Source: Fonticula-like sp. SCN 57-25
Taxonomy: Eukaryota > Nucleariida > Rotosphaerida
Length of the DNA: 42,893 nt
Direction of reading: 5' to 3'
Assembly (NCBI GenBank): GCA_001724245.1
Contig: MEDX01000024.1
Coordinates: 1-42,893, forward strand
The notes below the pieces were generated by a model, which saw only the letters and a list, made by a program, of their open reading frames with translations, ran no database searches and was not told the DNA's origin. The position numbers and the translations under genes are program-made. Of the stretch, positions 1 to 11,047 are shown piece by piece (within the stretch, counting starts at the first letter, position 1; every line of letters starts with the position of its first letter).

Positions 1-1116
1 ATCAAGGCGCTCGAGTTGAGTGAGCAGGCGGTGCCGCCAGAGCTCGTGGAGCTCGCAAACGGTACGGAAAATCTATTTGATATGTGCATTGGCGCTAACA
101 TGTGCGTTTTTGTGTATTTGATTTGGTTTTTGCCCTGCTTCGTGTTGTTTTTCAATGGTTTTTATCTATTTTTCGTGTTCTTCTTCTCTTGTTTTCCGCT
201 GTTTTCCATCCTTTTATGTGTGTTCCCCCTCTTTTCTCCCCCCACAGACTTCCGCGAACAAGTCCAGCAGGGCGCTGCCAAGCACCACGGCTCCGGCTTT
301 GGCGGCAAGGGCCTCGAGCGCATCGAGTGGGGCCGCGCGTCCGTCATCCAGAACCAGATGAAGGAATTCGTCGACGAGGAGACTGGCGAGCGGTCCGGCC
401 AGGCCGACGCCGCCGCGCGCGCAGAGGAGCTCGCTGCCAAGATCATCCGCGGCATCCAGCGCGACAAGGAAGGGTCGCCCGCGCCGACCGCCGCCGCCGC
501 CGACAATGCCGCTTTGCCCGGCACGCCGCCGGTCGAGCCCGCGTCGGGGTCTTCTGCTCCGTCTGCGCCGTCTGCGGCGCCGTCGGCTGCGGATCTTGCC
601 AAGGCGGCGGTGCTCGCCAAGCTGAATGCGATTAACCAAGAGGCGCTTCGCGAGGCGGCGACGCGCGGCAAAGGCCCGCTGCCCGCCGGCCTCGCGCGCA
701 CCGCCTCGCCCGCGCTCGCCGCCGGCGCCGCCGTCCCGCAGGGCGTTGTCGTGCAGGCGCCCGCCGGCAGCACGACCGCGCCGTTCTTTGCCGAGCTTGA
801 GATCAATGACTTTCCGCAGGCGGCGCGCTGGAAGGTCACGAGCAAGGAGAGCATCTCGCAGCTCACAGAGGACACGGGCGCGTCGCTCACCACGCGCGGC
901 ACGTTTGTGCCGCAGGGCGGCAAGCTCAAGGACGGGCAGCGGAAGCTGTTTTTGGTTATTGAGGGGTCGAGCGAGCAGATCGTGCAGCACGCGCTCGAGG
1001 AGGTGAAGCGGCTGCTGACAGAGGGTACGGTGCAGGCGATCGAGCGGGGGCAGATTCAGACGTCGCAGGCGCCGGGTGGAAAGTACCAGGTGCTCTCGCT
1101 CGAGTACAAGAGGTGA
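1..1116 (+). CDS. DDX46: DDX46/PRP5 DEAD-box RNA helicase, C-terminal part (5' truncated by window)
   Basis: Exons 1-61 and 248-1116 give the last 309 codons. The helicase core lies outside the window. Known role of the family: the nuclear ATPase that remodels U2 snRNP so it can bind the branch site. Seen here: the linker motif ALELS..AVPPEL, then a basic GFGGKG..RIEW stretch, a long Ala/Pro-rich spacer, and the diagnostic C-terminal KH-like domain starting LEINDFPQAARWKVTSKE and ending near the stop. The 186-nt intron (62-247, GTACGG...CCCACAG) is a multiple of three with no stop, so a naive open frame runs through it as a hydrophobic T-rich stretch. Removing it restores LANDFREQ, as in the family. 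The next gene starts 237 bp downstream on the same strand. Family assignment is confident. Confidence 0.9.
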   Translation: MKALELSEQAVPPELVELANGTENLFDMCIGANMCVFVYLIWFLPCFVLFFNGFYLFFVFFFSCFPLFSILLCVFPLFSPPTDFREQVQQGAAKHHGSGFGGKGLERIEWGRASVIQNQMKEFVDEETGERSGQADAAARAEELAAKIIRGIQRDKEGSPAPTAAAADNAALPGTPPVEPASGSSAPSAPSAAPSAADLAKAAVLAKLNAINQEALREAATRGKGPLPAGLARTASPALAAGAAVPQGVVVQAPAGSTTAPFFAELEINDFPQAARWKVTSKESISQLTEDTGASLTTRGTFVPQGGKLKDGQRKLFLVIEGSSEQIVQHALEEVKRLLTEGTVQAIERGQIQTSQAPGGKYQVLSLEYKR

Positions 1117-1335
1117 AAATGATGAAAATAATGTACCTTGATTATAAATGCATATCTGTTTCGCAGTGAAAATTGACAATGCTCAGAGTAAAAGCATCAT
1201 ATTACATGTATGTCGTTGCTGGCCGTACCAATATACGATACTTATACCTTCATGCAGCACACATAGCACTACTATACGCTTCACGCCTTGCACAGCATTG
1301 CACAGGGACCACTTCGATCAAAGATCAACAATCGT

Positions 1336-1343
1336 CCACGTGG
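1336..1343. promoter_or_regulatory. CCACGTGG E-box upstream of the MFS transporter
   Basis: A perfect 8-bp palindrome lies 11 bp before the transporter ATG. The same octamer occurs beside the starts of NOP9 and the F-box gene, and a CCACGTG beside PWP2. It is a typical bHLH or bZIP binding core. Its function here is inferred from position only. Confidence 0.4.
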
Positions 1344-1353
1344 CCGATGCAGG

Positions 1354-3262
1354 ATGGACAGGTTGCATGCCGACGAGGAGGAGGACGATGAGGTGGCCGT
1401 CAGCGAGGAGGTGCGCGCGTTTACCTGCGGAAAAGGCGGTTGAATGCATGCTAATGCTGGTTGTTTGGGTGGGTAGTATCCGATGATGGGATCGGTGCCG
1501 ACGGAAGGACCGCTCGGGTACCTCGAGTCGGACGAGGAGCGCGTACGTCGAATATGAACGTGTCACGGAATCGTTGCTAATCATACCCGCCAATGCTACA
1601 GAGAAAGAGGAAACGTTCGATAAATGTGACAGTACTACTGTCATATATCGGCAGCGTTGTGTTTAGCGTGACGCTGCCTTCTCTGGCGCTTTATCTCGCG
1701 TCGTTCTCGACCGAAATGGCCGTCGGCGCCGACAACTTTTTCGGCATCGTGATGGCGGTCTTTTCGCTTGGCCAGCTCGTCACAAGTCCCTTTGTCGGCT
1801 GGTGGTGCGCGTTCCATTCAGCTCTATTCATTCTTGCTAAGCGAGCTCCATTGCAGGTTTAACCGCTCGAGCGCGCGCGCTCCATTTATCCTATGCATGC
1901 TCCTGCTGATGGGAGGCAGCCTCCTGTACGCTCTCGCCCGTGATCCGTACACGGTGCTCGCGTCTCGCTTCATTGTCGGTTGCAGCTTCAGCGTCGTGAC
2001 CGTCGCGCTCGCGTACACGTCGCTTGCGACGACCGACGCCGAGCGGCCCGCCACCGTGTCGCTTCACTCGGCAGCGCAGGCGCTCGGCTTTGTGACCGGG
2101 CCCATCATTGGCGCCGCCATGTCACTCGTGGAGTTTAACGTCGGCTTGGTCGCCGTGAACCAGTTTACTGCGCCGGGCTTTATTTCGTGCGTGTTTGGCC
2201 TTGCTGGGCTGTGCGCGCTGGCGTTCTTTGACGAGTTCCGGCCTACGGCGGCGCCGCAGGGCGGCGTCGGAAGCCCGCGGTCGTTCCCGATCAATGAATA
2301 TTTTACGCCAAAACTCGCCGACGGAGCGTTCAAGCTGTATGAAAAGTGGTCATTGGCGGTCGTAATTGTTGTCTTTTTCATCATTTCAAACGTGTTTGCC
2401 GTGTTTGAGACGGTCGCCGCGCCGTTCCTGATCGACAACTATGGATTTGGCGTCCAGGAGATTGGGTTTTTCTTTTGCGGATGCGCCGCCATCGCAGTCT
2501 GTGGTACGCCATTGATACTCTATTGCGCGTTTTTGTTATGCTACTTTTTGTCTGAACGCTTTATCAGGTCTTGTTGCTAGTCGTCCGCTAGGCCGCCGCT
2601 TCCCAACGCGAGTTCTCCTCCTGCTGAGCACGGTGCTCCTCTCCGCCGGCCCCATTGGCCTCGCCGCGCTCGGCGTCGTTCCCGTTCCCCTCGCACGCTA
2701 CCTCTGCTTCTCCGCTGTCCTGTCGGCCGGCTTTCCCCTCTCGCAGAGTTTTTGCCTTTCTTTGGCCGCGCGCATCCTCGGCCCTACCTCGCAGGTCGCG
2801 CTGATGCGCTACGTCACGTCTGCCGGCAGCCTCGCGCGCGTGCTCGGCCCGCTCTGGGGCATGGCTCTGTTTGGCCTCGACGTAAGCGGCCGCGTCGTCT
2901 ACATTTCCCTCTTTGCCGTCGCGCTCGCCGCGCCGCTCCTCGTTGCCGCCGCGTGGCGCAAACTCGCCCCGAGCGCGGTCTACTTTCCGGCTGGGCCGAC
3001 ATCGGGGGACGACACCGGGCTCGGCGACGCTCTGCCGGACGACGACGAGGAGGACCTTGACATGCAGTACTCGGAGGACGAGGAAGACGCGGTCGAGGTG
3101 GACGTTGACGACGATGCCGGCGGCACGGGATCGGCATCGTCAACATCGCTCACGAGGATGTCACCCGCGGCGAGATTCGGCAGTGGCATCAGCGCAGGGA
3201 GGAGATCGCCCGCGCCTCCGTCGCCTCTGCGCCCGTCCACATGGAGTGTCAGCGAGACATGA
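1354..3262 (+). CDS. MFSD8/CLN7-like major facilitator transporter
   Basis: Five exons (1354-1410, 1477-1542, 1602-1804, 1857-2503, 2568-3262) give 555 aa against about 520 for animal MFSD8. A short acidic cytosolic N-terminus (DEEEDDE) precedes a basic RKRKR and the first membrane helix. About twelve hydrophobic segments follow. MFSD8-like landmarks are VASRF.VG near helix 4, FETVAAPF in the middle, and ARILGP plus SLARVLGPLW in the C-terminal half. Family knowledge: lysosomal/endosomal anion (chloride) transporters of the MFS. The C-terminus is an extra acidic tail (DDDEED, then DEEDAVEVDVDDD) followed by Ser/Pro-rich sequence. The start is the first ATG and lies 11 bp after a CCACGTGG palindrome. 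The MFS fold is certain; the CLN7 orthology is probable and substrate is not readable from sequence. Confidence 0.82.
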
Positions 3263-3542
3263 CGAGTTTTCAGTTTGCATTGCGTCGCCGCTGCGTCCGT
3301 CCGAGCGTCAGCGCAATGATTGCAAGTTTGCATTGGTATATGTGTACAGTATCGTTTCGTTTTACATGGCATTTGCGGGGGCTGGCTGGGGCCATACAAC
3401 CCGCGCGCTTCTTTATTGTTAATGTTAATTAATTGACCGCCTTACCCGCCGTCTGGCTTGCTCAATTAATCCCGCCCTTGGCGCGCTGACGCCAACCCCT
3501 GGCAATGAAAGGTCCAATTGCGCACAAATCGGTTCACATTGA

Positions 3543-3550
3543 TGACGTCA
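3543..3550. promoter_or_regulatory. TGACGTCA (CRE-type bZIP palindrome) at the SCCPDH start
   Basis: A perfect 8-bp CRE palindrome ends on the A of the ATG at 3550. If it is a real regulatory site, it argues for transcription starting very close by, or for a downstream-promoter role. It may be chance: another TGACGTCA occurs in NOP9 coding sequence near 5605. Confidence 0.25.
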
Positions 3551-5274
3551 TGTCCCGCTCGAGGCGCCGGTTTGATGTTGTGGTGCTAGGCGCGACGGGT
3601 TACACCGGCCAGTTGGTCGCGCACTACCTCGCGCAGCGGTCGGGCATGAGCTCGGTTCGGTGCGCGCGCTTAACCGCGGATGAGGCGTCTCAAACAAGTG
3701 CTAACATGCGGATTACGCTTGCAGCTGGGCCATCGCCGGCCGTAATGCAAAGACGCTCGCGGATGTACGCGACGCCTGCGCGATCCTGAATAGCGAGCAT
3801 GTGTCGCTTCCTATTCTTACTATAAACGTCTCCAACACGAGGTGCGCGCTTTCTCTCTTTTCCTTTTCTCCCTTGATTTGCTGACTGGAGGTCAATCTTT
3901 GCACAGCTCGCTTGATGAGCTTGCTCGCTCGACGAGCGTGGTGATCAACTGCGCGGGCCCCTTTGCCGTCACTGGCGAGCCTGTCATCGGCGCGTGCATT
4001 CGCCACGGCGCGCACTACCTTGATCTCACTGGCGAGTGGCCGTACTGGGACACGATTGTGCGCAAGTACGATGCCGCCGCTCGCAAGGCCGGTGTTGCGG
4101 TCGTCCCCGCCTGCGGCCTCGACTGCATCCCGAGCGACCTCGCCGTCTTCCACGCCCTCTCCAGCGGACCGTCGGGCGTTGTCTCGGACGCTTCCTCTGT
4201 CGAATTCTTCTTTGACATGGACGTCAAGCCGTCAGCGGGCACTGTTAAATCGTGCGCGATTGCTCGACTGCTTACAGTAAAACTCACGGGGCTATTACAG
4301 CATCATTGGCATTATCAAGTCGCTGTCGCTGAGCAGCAATTTGGGCACGCTTGCCGCGTGGTACGGCCCCCTTTCGCTGTCGTCCATCAAGGGCGCCGTC
4401 CAGAGGTGCGTTCATTCTGCTGTTTTTCTTTTTTTTGACGCCCCTTGCAGCGTGATGAATGCCGGCACGACCATGCCGCGCGCACTTCCGCTTCCCCACT
4501 ACAACGCCGACTGCGGCGGCTGGGCGCTTCCCTTCTTTGGCCTCGAGACGCGCGTGATCCGCCGCTCGAGCGAGCGCCTGCACGTGCAGGATGACGAGTA
4601 CCCCGTCGGCTTCTCGCTCGGCCAGTATGTCGTCGTCAGGAAGCACGCGTGGCTCGCTGTGCCGCTGTACCTTCTCGCCATGTTTGTCCTGCTGCCGCTT
4701 TTCTATGTCTTTTTGCGCACCGTTCCGTTCGCCGAGCGCATTGCCTGCGCCGCAGTCGACTTTGCCATCGCCGACGGCGGCCCGACGCTCGCGCAGCGCG
4801 AGGCGGCCACCTTTGCCGTGAACGCCGTCGTCCGCGACGCCACCGGAAAGGTACGCGCCCGCAGCGTCGCAAAGTGCGACACGGACCCGGGCTACGGCAG
4901 CACGGCCAAGTGGATCGCCGAGATTGGCCTGATGCTCGCGGCGGACGCGGCGAGCGACAGCGGCGCCGCGGTTGCGGACGCTGACGAGGAGGAGGTGGAG
5001 GAGGCGGAGGTGGCCGCGCCGGGTCAGAAGCCGGTCACGCACAAGCAGAAGCGGCTCCAGCGCAAGCAGAAGAAGGGAACTGAAGGCAAGCACGCGCACG
5101 CGGGCGAAGATGGCGTCCTGCCTCTCTCGGAAAGGGTGCGTTTGTTTTGTCAATTTTAGCATGTCAACTAACAGGATTTCGTGCTAGGCGGGTGTTACGA
5201 CGACGGCGTGCGTCGGTGGAAAGAGGCTCTTTAGCCGCCTGCCAAACCTCAGCGTGTCGACTGCGTCGGCGTAA
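3550..5274 (+). CDS. Saccharopine dehydrogenase-like oxidoreductase (SCCPDH family)
   Basis: Six exons (3550-3659, 3725-3841, 3907-4251, 4301-4405, 4451-5135, 5188-5274) give 482 aa. A Rossmann dinucleotide-binding loop GATGYTG lies at residues 14-20. Family-typical NCAGPF..GEPVI.AC and YLDLTGEW follow, and then GLDCIPSDL. A hydrophobic segment at about residues 291-318 resembles the membrane/lipid-droplet hairpin of SCCPDH. The last exon starts AGVTTTACVGGKRL, matching the family C-terminus and fixing the final acceptor at 5187 over a nearer one at 5174. Odd: a Lys/Glu-rich insert (KQKRLQRKQKKG and flanking acidic residues) interrupts the C-terminal half. The ATG at 3550 was chosen; an in-frame ATG at 3505 would add 15 residues. 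Substrate is unknown even for animal members. Confidence 0.85.
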
Positions 5275-5358
5275 GCCGCGAAGACGGCCGGAGAAGAGGT
5301 TGAATTTGTTGTTTGTTAGCGAAATATCAAAAGTATCCCATATATACGTTCTTTATTG

Positions 5359-5398
5359 TCATCATCCTCATCAACCTCATCATCATGATCATCATCAC
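5359..5398. repeat. (TCA)n-type microsatellite between SCCPDH and NOP9
   Basis: An imperfect TCA/ATC trinucleotide repeat of about 40 bp lies in the 192-bp convergent spacer. It falls in the 3' flanks of both genes and has no coding potential in context. Confidence 0.7.
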
Positions 5399-5466
5399 AA
5401 AGAAATAGTGCATGTACAAAAGTGGACACGAAAACGTCAAAGCAAAAGAGAAAAGAGCGGCGCCGA

Positions 5467-7817
5467 TCAATGCATGGTAAACTTTTTCTTCGCGGCCTTT
5501 TTCGGCGTCTTCTTCTCCTCACCGTCGCTGTCGCTGTCGCCGTCGGCAGCCGCCTTTGTCTTTCTCCTGCGCTTCGAGTGCGACAGCGCGTCCAGCACGT
5601 CCTTCATGACGTCATCATTGTGCGCGGGCGCGGCGGGCGCCTCTGCCTCCTCCTCCTCCTCTTCCTTGGGCGCGGCCGCCGCGGCCGTCCTGTCGCGCTT
5701 GCGCCTCTGCTTGAAGAGCGACTCGATTTCGAGCGCGGACGTCGCGCTCTCCTCGGGCCGCTTTTCGCCGTCGAGCGTGAGCGCGCGCGCCGCCTCGTCG
5801 TCGTCGTCGGCCTTGGCGGGCTTGGCCTTCTTCCCTTTTGCCTTTGGCGTGGCGATGGCGCCGCCCGCTGACGAAAAGCCGAGCGCGGTCATGTTGTCGT
5901 CGCGCTCGGCGCGCAACTGCGCGATGGCGGCCTCGGCGGGCGTGCTGCCGGCCGGCACCGCCGCGTCGCCGCTGCCGATAATGTCGGCAAACATGTCCTT
6001 CTTGCGCGCGATGGAGCGCTCGCGGTCGACCCAGTCTTCGCGCTTGGCCTTGTACGCGTCGACCTTGCAGTTGCGCAGCGCAATGCGGCCGTACGTCGAG
6101 TCGCGGAGAATGCCTTCGCGGGCAAGCAGCTCCTCGGCAATGGTCTCGCGCATCGCAACGTCGGCGTGAAGCCAGGCGCTGTCGAGCGTGTGGCTGCCAA
6201 ACTTGTCCTGAGCAAGCTCGCCAAAGTGGCCCTTCAAAAGAGCAATCACGCGCTGCTTGAGGGGAAGCGACGCGGCAGAGGCGAGGCACGCCTCAATGAT
6301 GCGGCTGGCCGAGGCGTCCTTGCTCCAGCGGACGAGCTCGGTGGGGGCGCACGCGGCGAGGCTGTCGGCGACGACCTTGCACTCGGCCTCGGGGAAGCGC
6401 AGAAGGGCCTGGGCAATGAGCGAGCCAACGCGGGATGGTGGGGGGACGTCCTCGCGCAGTTGCTAGATGAGGCGTCAGTAACAAGAAGAAAGACCAAAAC
6501 ACTAAAAAAAATACGTACGTCAAATGGCGTCATGTAGGCGAGGAGTCGGACGAGCTGTTTGCGCTCGTGGTTGCCCTGGGCACGAAGCGCCTTGCAGACG
6601 AGCTGCAGGAGCGACTTGTGCTGCGCATGAACGCGCCACGCTGCGACGAGCATACTGAGCACGACGAGCCCCCGCTGGTTGTTCATGAGGCTGTCAAAGT
6701 GCGGCCTGAGTTCGTCGAGGATGAGCTCGAGGTGCTGCGGCCGCTTTGCCGAGCAGATGAGCGTCGACACGACGTGGTTTGCAAAGCGGTCCGTGACGAG
6801 CTGCGCGAGCTTGCCGCGGAAAACGGCCTGGAAGATGGCGAACCAGATCTCTGGCGGCGCCATTTCGACAATCTTTTCAAGCAGGTGGCTGCCGACCTCG
6901 TGGGACGCCATGGCGGCGAGCACGCCGGCCGACTCGTCGGCGAGCTGGCCATTGATGAGCGGGCCGAGAAGGCGGGCGAGCACCATGTCCAACAGCGACT
7001 TGCGCTTCTTGCCGACGACGAGGAAGAGCTGCACGAGCGAGCACGCCTTGTGGTCGCTGCACATGCCGTCGAGCTCCTCGTCCGTCGCATCCTCAATCAT
7101 GGCGGCGGCGAGGGCGTCAAGCTCGGCGCCAAAGGAGGCGGGGAGATTGGGGTCGGCGGGTGCCGGCTTGTCCGCCTCAGCAAGCAGGCGCGACGGAAGG
7201 TCAAGCTGGCGCGTGCGCGGTGCCATCGTGTCGACGTGAAGGCCGGCAAGAACATTGACGAGCGTGCGCATCACGGGGCCGCCGGTGGGGTCAAAGCACA
7301 GATCGTGGACCGAGGCGCGGAAAGCCTTGGACATTGACAGAAGGATGTTTTCAAAGCTGTCGGGAAGGTCAGTAATACCGGCCTCCATCTCGCGCGCGAT
7401 GGCTGCGGGGCACGCGCGCAGGAACGACTGAAGGACGTGCGAGCCGTTCACGTGGACCGACAGGGCAGCGAGGTCCTTCTCGAGGAGACGGCCCATGGAG
7501 CGCAGCTGCTCATCGGTCGAGTGAGAAAGAAGCTTCTGGACAACGCGGCTGCTCGTTCCTTCGCGGAACACGCCGGGCTTGTCGGCGATCTCGCGGAGTC
7601 CGTTGCCGACAAGCGCCTCGCGCTCGTCAGCGTCTAGCTCGGCCAACTTGGCATTGTCGAGGGATTCCGCAAGAGTGGTAAGATACTTGATAGTAGCCGC
7701 GTCCACGCGGGGAGCACGAGCAATTGATTCGCTATCGCCGCTATCGCGCCCCGCGCCGCCTTCGCTGCGGCCGCCACGACCGCCTCCGCGGCCCCCTCGA
7801 TGGCCGCCACGCTGCAT
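5467..7817 (-). CDS. NOP9: NOP9-like Pumilio-repeat pre-rRNA-binding protein
   Basis: Two exons (7817-6519, 6462-5467) give 764 aa. The N-terminus is an RGG-like stretch (HRGGRGGGRGG). Pumilio-type helical repeats fill residues about 50-620, with repeat cores such as SHVLQSFL, SHLLEKIVE, ANHVVSTLI and SHTLDSAWL. The block YGRIALRN...YKAKREDW near the end of the repeats is typical of NOP9. The C-terminal tail is Lys/Glu-rich with probable nuclear localisation signals (KQRRKRDR, SKRRRK). Family knowledge: NOP9 binds 20S/18S pre-rRNA at ITS1 and restrains Nob1 cleavage in the nucleolus. The single 56-nt intron (GTACGT...CATCTAG) joins MTPFD to QLREDV. The gene is longer than yeast or human NOP9 because of the tail. 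It is divergent from PWP2, another small-subunit biogenesis factor. PUF6 was considered, but the repeat pattern and tail fit NOP9 better. Confidence 0.82.
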
Positions 7818-7924
7818 TGTCTAGATGACCACGTGGATTAGAACGAATGGTGTGTCATCGTGCAAACTTGCCATCAGTTTGCGGTCGCTGGTTCCACGTG
7901 TGTGGCAAGTAGGTGCACGCTGCA
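7818..7924. promoter_or_regulatory. Bidirectional NOP9/PWP2 promoter with two CACGTG E-boxes
   Basis: Only 107 bp separate the two start codons. CCACGTGG lies at 7829-7836, 12 bp from the NOP9 ATG, and CCACGTG at 7894-7900, 24 bp from the PWP2 ATG. Both genes act in small-subunit ribosome assembly, so joint control by one bHLH-type factor is a reasonable inference. No TATA box is visible. Confidence 0.5.
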
Positions 7925-10900
7925 ATGCCGTTCTCGTACAAGGTACGGGCGCGAGCCCCGCGCGCTTTTCTCTGCACAGGAGATGTTTCTGACGCACTGG
8001 ACCGTGTTGCTTTGCTTAGTTTTCGAATTTGTGCGGAACCGTCTACAAGCGCGGCAATCTCGTGTTCACGCCCGATGGCAACCGTCTCTTGAGTCCGGTT
8101 GGCAATCGCGTCACCCTTTTCGACCTCGTACAGTGCGTGCACGCAGACCCACCCTGCCCTGTTGCTCAGTTGCCTGATGTGTTAATAGCAACAAGACTGT
8201 TACGCTCAATTTTGAAAATCGCAACAATATCGACTGCATCGCGCTGTCACCGAACGGCGCGATCCTCGTGTCAGTCGATGAGGGTGCGACCGCCTTGATG
8301 AGCACAAAGGTCTCTTGCTCACCTTTCCCACAGAGGGTCGCGCGCTTCTTGTCAACCTGAACCGCCGCGTCGTTCTTCACCACTTCAATTTCAAGGAAAA
8401 GGTTGATCATTTGGTATTCTCGCCCGACGGCCGGTACCTTGCCGCGACGCACGGCAAGCTTGTCCAGGTGTGGCGCGCGCCCGGCCTCCACCACGAGTTT
8501 GCTCCGTTTGTCATCCACCGCACGTATGGCGGTCATCACGCCGACGTGTTGCGGATCCAGTGGTCGCCAGACAGCCAGTACGTCGTCGCGTTCTGTATAT
8601 TACAGCCTCTGACGACGACCCTTTTTTAGGTATTTCCTCGCTTCGAGCAAGGATCTGAGCTGCCGCCTGTTCTCGCTTGATCCCGAGGAGGGCTTTTCGC
8701 CGTTCACCTTCACCGGCCACAAGGACTATGTGCTGGGCGCCTTCTTCTCGCGCGACCTCAAGCACATTTTTTCGGTGAGCCGCGACGGGGGCGTGTTTGT
8801 GTGGACCCCCGTGCCGCACGGCGCCAAGCGCGCGCGCGAGGATGATGATGAGGAGCCCTCTGATGAGCCGACGAAGCGCCGCCCCGCCGGCGTGTTTGCG
8901 AATGTGACGTGGACGCTGTCGCAGCGCCACTTTGTGAACCAGCCCTTTTCCAAGGTGACGTCGGTCGACTTTCACGTGCCTTCTGGCGTGCTCGCCGTCG
9001 GCCTCTCGACGGGCCTCTTTTGCCTCTACGAGCTGCCCGACTTTGCCGCCGTGCACACGCTGAGCATCTCGCAGCAGGCGGTGTCGTCCGTCTCGTTCAA
9101 CGCCGACGGCCAGTGGCTCGCGCTCGGCGTTCGCGGCGCCGGCCAGCTCATTGTCTGGGAGTGGCAGTCGGAGAGCTACGTGTTCCGCCAGCAGGGCCAC
9201 CTCTCGTCGCCGCCGACGTGCCTCGCGTACACGACCGACGGCGCGCACGTGGCGACCGGCGGCGCCGACGCCAAGATCAAGCTGTGGAGCACGCGCGACG
9301 CTTCGGCCGTCGTGACGTGGACAGAGCACTCGGCCGAGGTGACCGACCTCGCGTTCGCCAAGGGAGGCCAGGTGCTCTTTTCGTGCTCGCTGGACGGCAC
9401 GGTGCGCGCGTTCGACCTCGTTCGCTACCGCAACTTCCGCACATTTGTCGCGCCGTCATCTGTTCAGTTCAACTGCATTGCTGTTGATCAGAGCGGTGAG
9501 ATTGTCTGCGCTGGGTCGCGCGATACGTACGACGTGTACGTCTGGAACGTCCAGAACGGGAGGCTGCTCGATGTGCTCTCGGGGCACCAGGGGCCGATCG
9601 TGAGCATTGTCTTTTCGCCGTCGGAGCCAAGCGTCATCGCCACCGGCTCGTGGGACAAGACGTGCGTCTTTTGTTGTGGCTTTTTTGGCCTTGTTTTTGA
9701 CCTATTTTTTTTTATTTCCCCTTTTACTAACCCTTTTCCCTCAGTGTTCGCTTCTGGGATGTGTTTAGCGGCGTTCGTTCGCGCGATGTTCTCGCGCACT
9801 CTTCCGACGTTCTCGGCGTTGCGTACCGCCCCGACGGCGAGCAGCTTGCCGTCGCCACGCTCGACGGCTCCATCTCGCTGTGGGACACGCGCGAGGGCAC
9901 GCAGACGGGCTCTATTGAGGGCCGCAAGGACATTTCTGGCGGCCGCAGTGCCGCCGACCGTGTGAGCGCCGCCAACAACCCGGCGTCAAAGTACTTTACG
10001 TCGCTGTGCTACTCTGCCGACGGGCGGTGCCTGCTCGCGAGCGGCGCCTCTCGCTGGGTCTGTATTTATGACGTACGTATAGCGTTTTTTGTGCCTTTTC
10101 CGTGCCATTTTCTGACCGTCGTTTTCGCAGGCCGGTACGAGGAGCCTTCTTCGCAAGTACCAGCTGAGCAAGAACCGCTCTCTTGACGGCGTCGTTGACC
10201 AGCTCAACTCGAAGCAGCTGACGGACGCCGGCCCGCTCGAGCTGATTGACGACGACGAGGACTCTGCCGACGAGGAAGAGTCGCGCATGCGCCGCAACAA
10301 GTCGCTGCCCGGCGCGCAGGGCGCCGACTTTTCGTCGCGCCGCGTTCGCCCGACGGTGCGCTCGTACGGCGTCCGCTTCTCGCCGACGAACCGCTCCTTT
10401 GCGGCGGCGGCCACTGAAGGTCTTTTGATCTACTCAATGGACGACGACCTTGTGTTTGACCCGACCGACCTTGACCTCGACGTGACGCCCGACAACGTGC
10501 GCATGCTGCTGAGCCAGGGCGACTATCTGCGCGCGCTCGTCATGGCGGTGCGTCTCAACGAGGACGAGCTCATCGCCCTCGCGTACGCCGCCACGCCCGC
10601 CGAGAGCATCGAGCTCGTTTCGCGCTCGTTCCCCGACGGCTACGTCGTCCGCCTCATCACGTTCATTGCCGCGCACTGGGACGCGTCGCCGCACGTCGAG
10701 TTCCAGCTCTTGTGGGTGCGCGCGCTGCTGCGCCTGCACGGTGCCAAGCTGCGCGCCGCGCTCGCCACAATGTCGGCCACGCTCCCGTCGCTCAGGTCGC
10801 TCCACCGCGCCATCCTCGCCAATACAGAGACGCTCACAAAGGTGACCGACGACAACGTGTACCTTACACAGTACTTGTTGATGTCGTCGCGTCGCCCGGC

Positions 10901-10931
10901 GCCCGTCCAGAGCGCCGCCGCCAACGAGTAA
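7925..10931 (+). CDS. PWP2: PWP2/UTP1 WD-repeat protein of the SSU processome (UTP-B)
   Basis: Seven exons (7925-7942, 8020-8132, 8189-8283, 8334-8577, 8630-9661, 9745-10072, 10131-10931) give 876 aa; the human protein is 919. The first exon is only MPFSYK, which joins to FSNLCGTVYKRGNLVFTPDG, the conserved start of the family. Two WD40 propellers follow, with WD signatures such as VFVWTP, LIVWEWQSESYVF, IKLWST and DKTVRFWDV. The C-terminal Utp12-type helical domain begins near TTEGLLIYSMDDD. An acidic low-complexity linker (REDDDEEPSDE) sits between propellers. Family knowledge: a core subunit of UTP-B that binds the 5' ETS of pre-rRNA in the nucleolus. All exon joins were checked for frame and for family motifs. 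The gene shares a promoter with NOP9. Confidence 0.95.
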
Positions 10932-11047
10932 GCAGTTAGCAGCAGCGCCTGGCGCTATCTTGTACAGTCTTTTTTTACTTTTGTCTCTCAATGTATCCAT
11001 ACTTGATATGCCACTGCTGCGTTTCCATGCATTTCCCGCCACAAACC

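Noticed and set aside
16-1116. Reading 16-1116 as one uninterrupted coding exon
   Set aside because: The stretch 62-247 is T-rich, starts GTACG, ends CCCACAG and interrupts a conserved DDX46 block; it is an intron that happens to lack stops.
5174-5187. Earlier acceptor (CTAACAG at 5168-5174) for the last SCCPDH intron
   Set aside because: It gives a C-terminus unlike the family. The acceptor at 5187 restores AGVTTTACVGGKRL, which aligns with SCCPDH.
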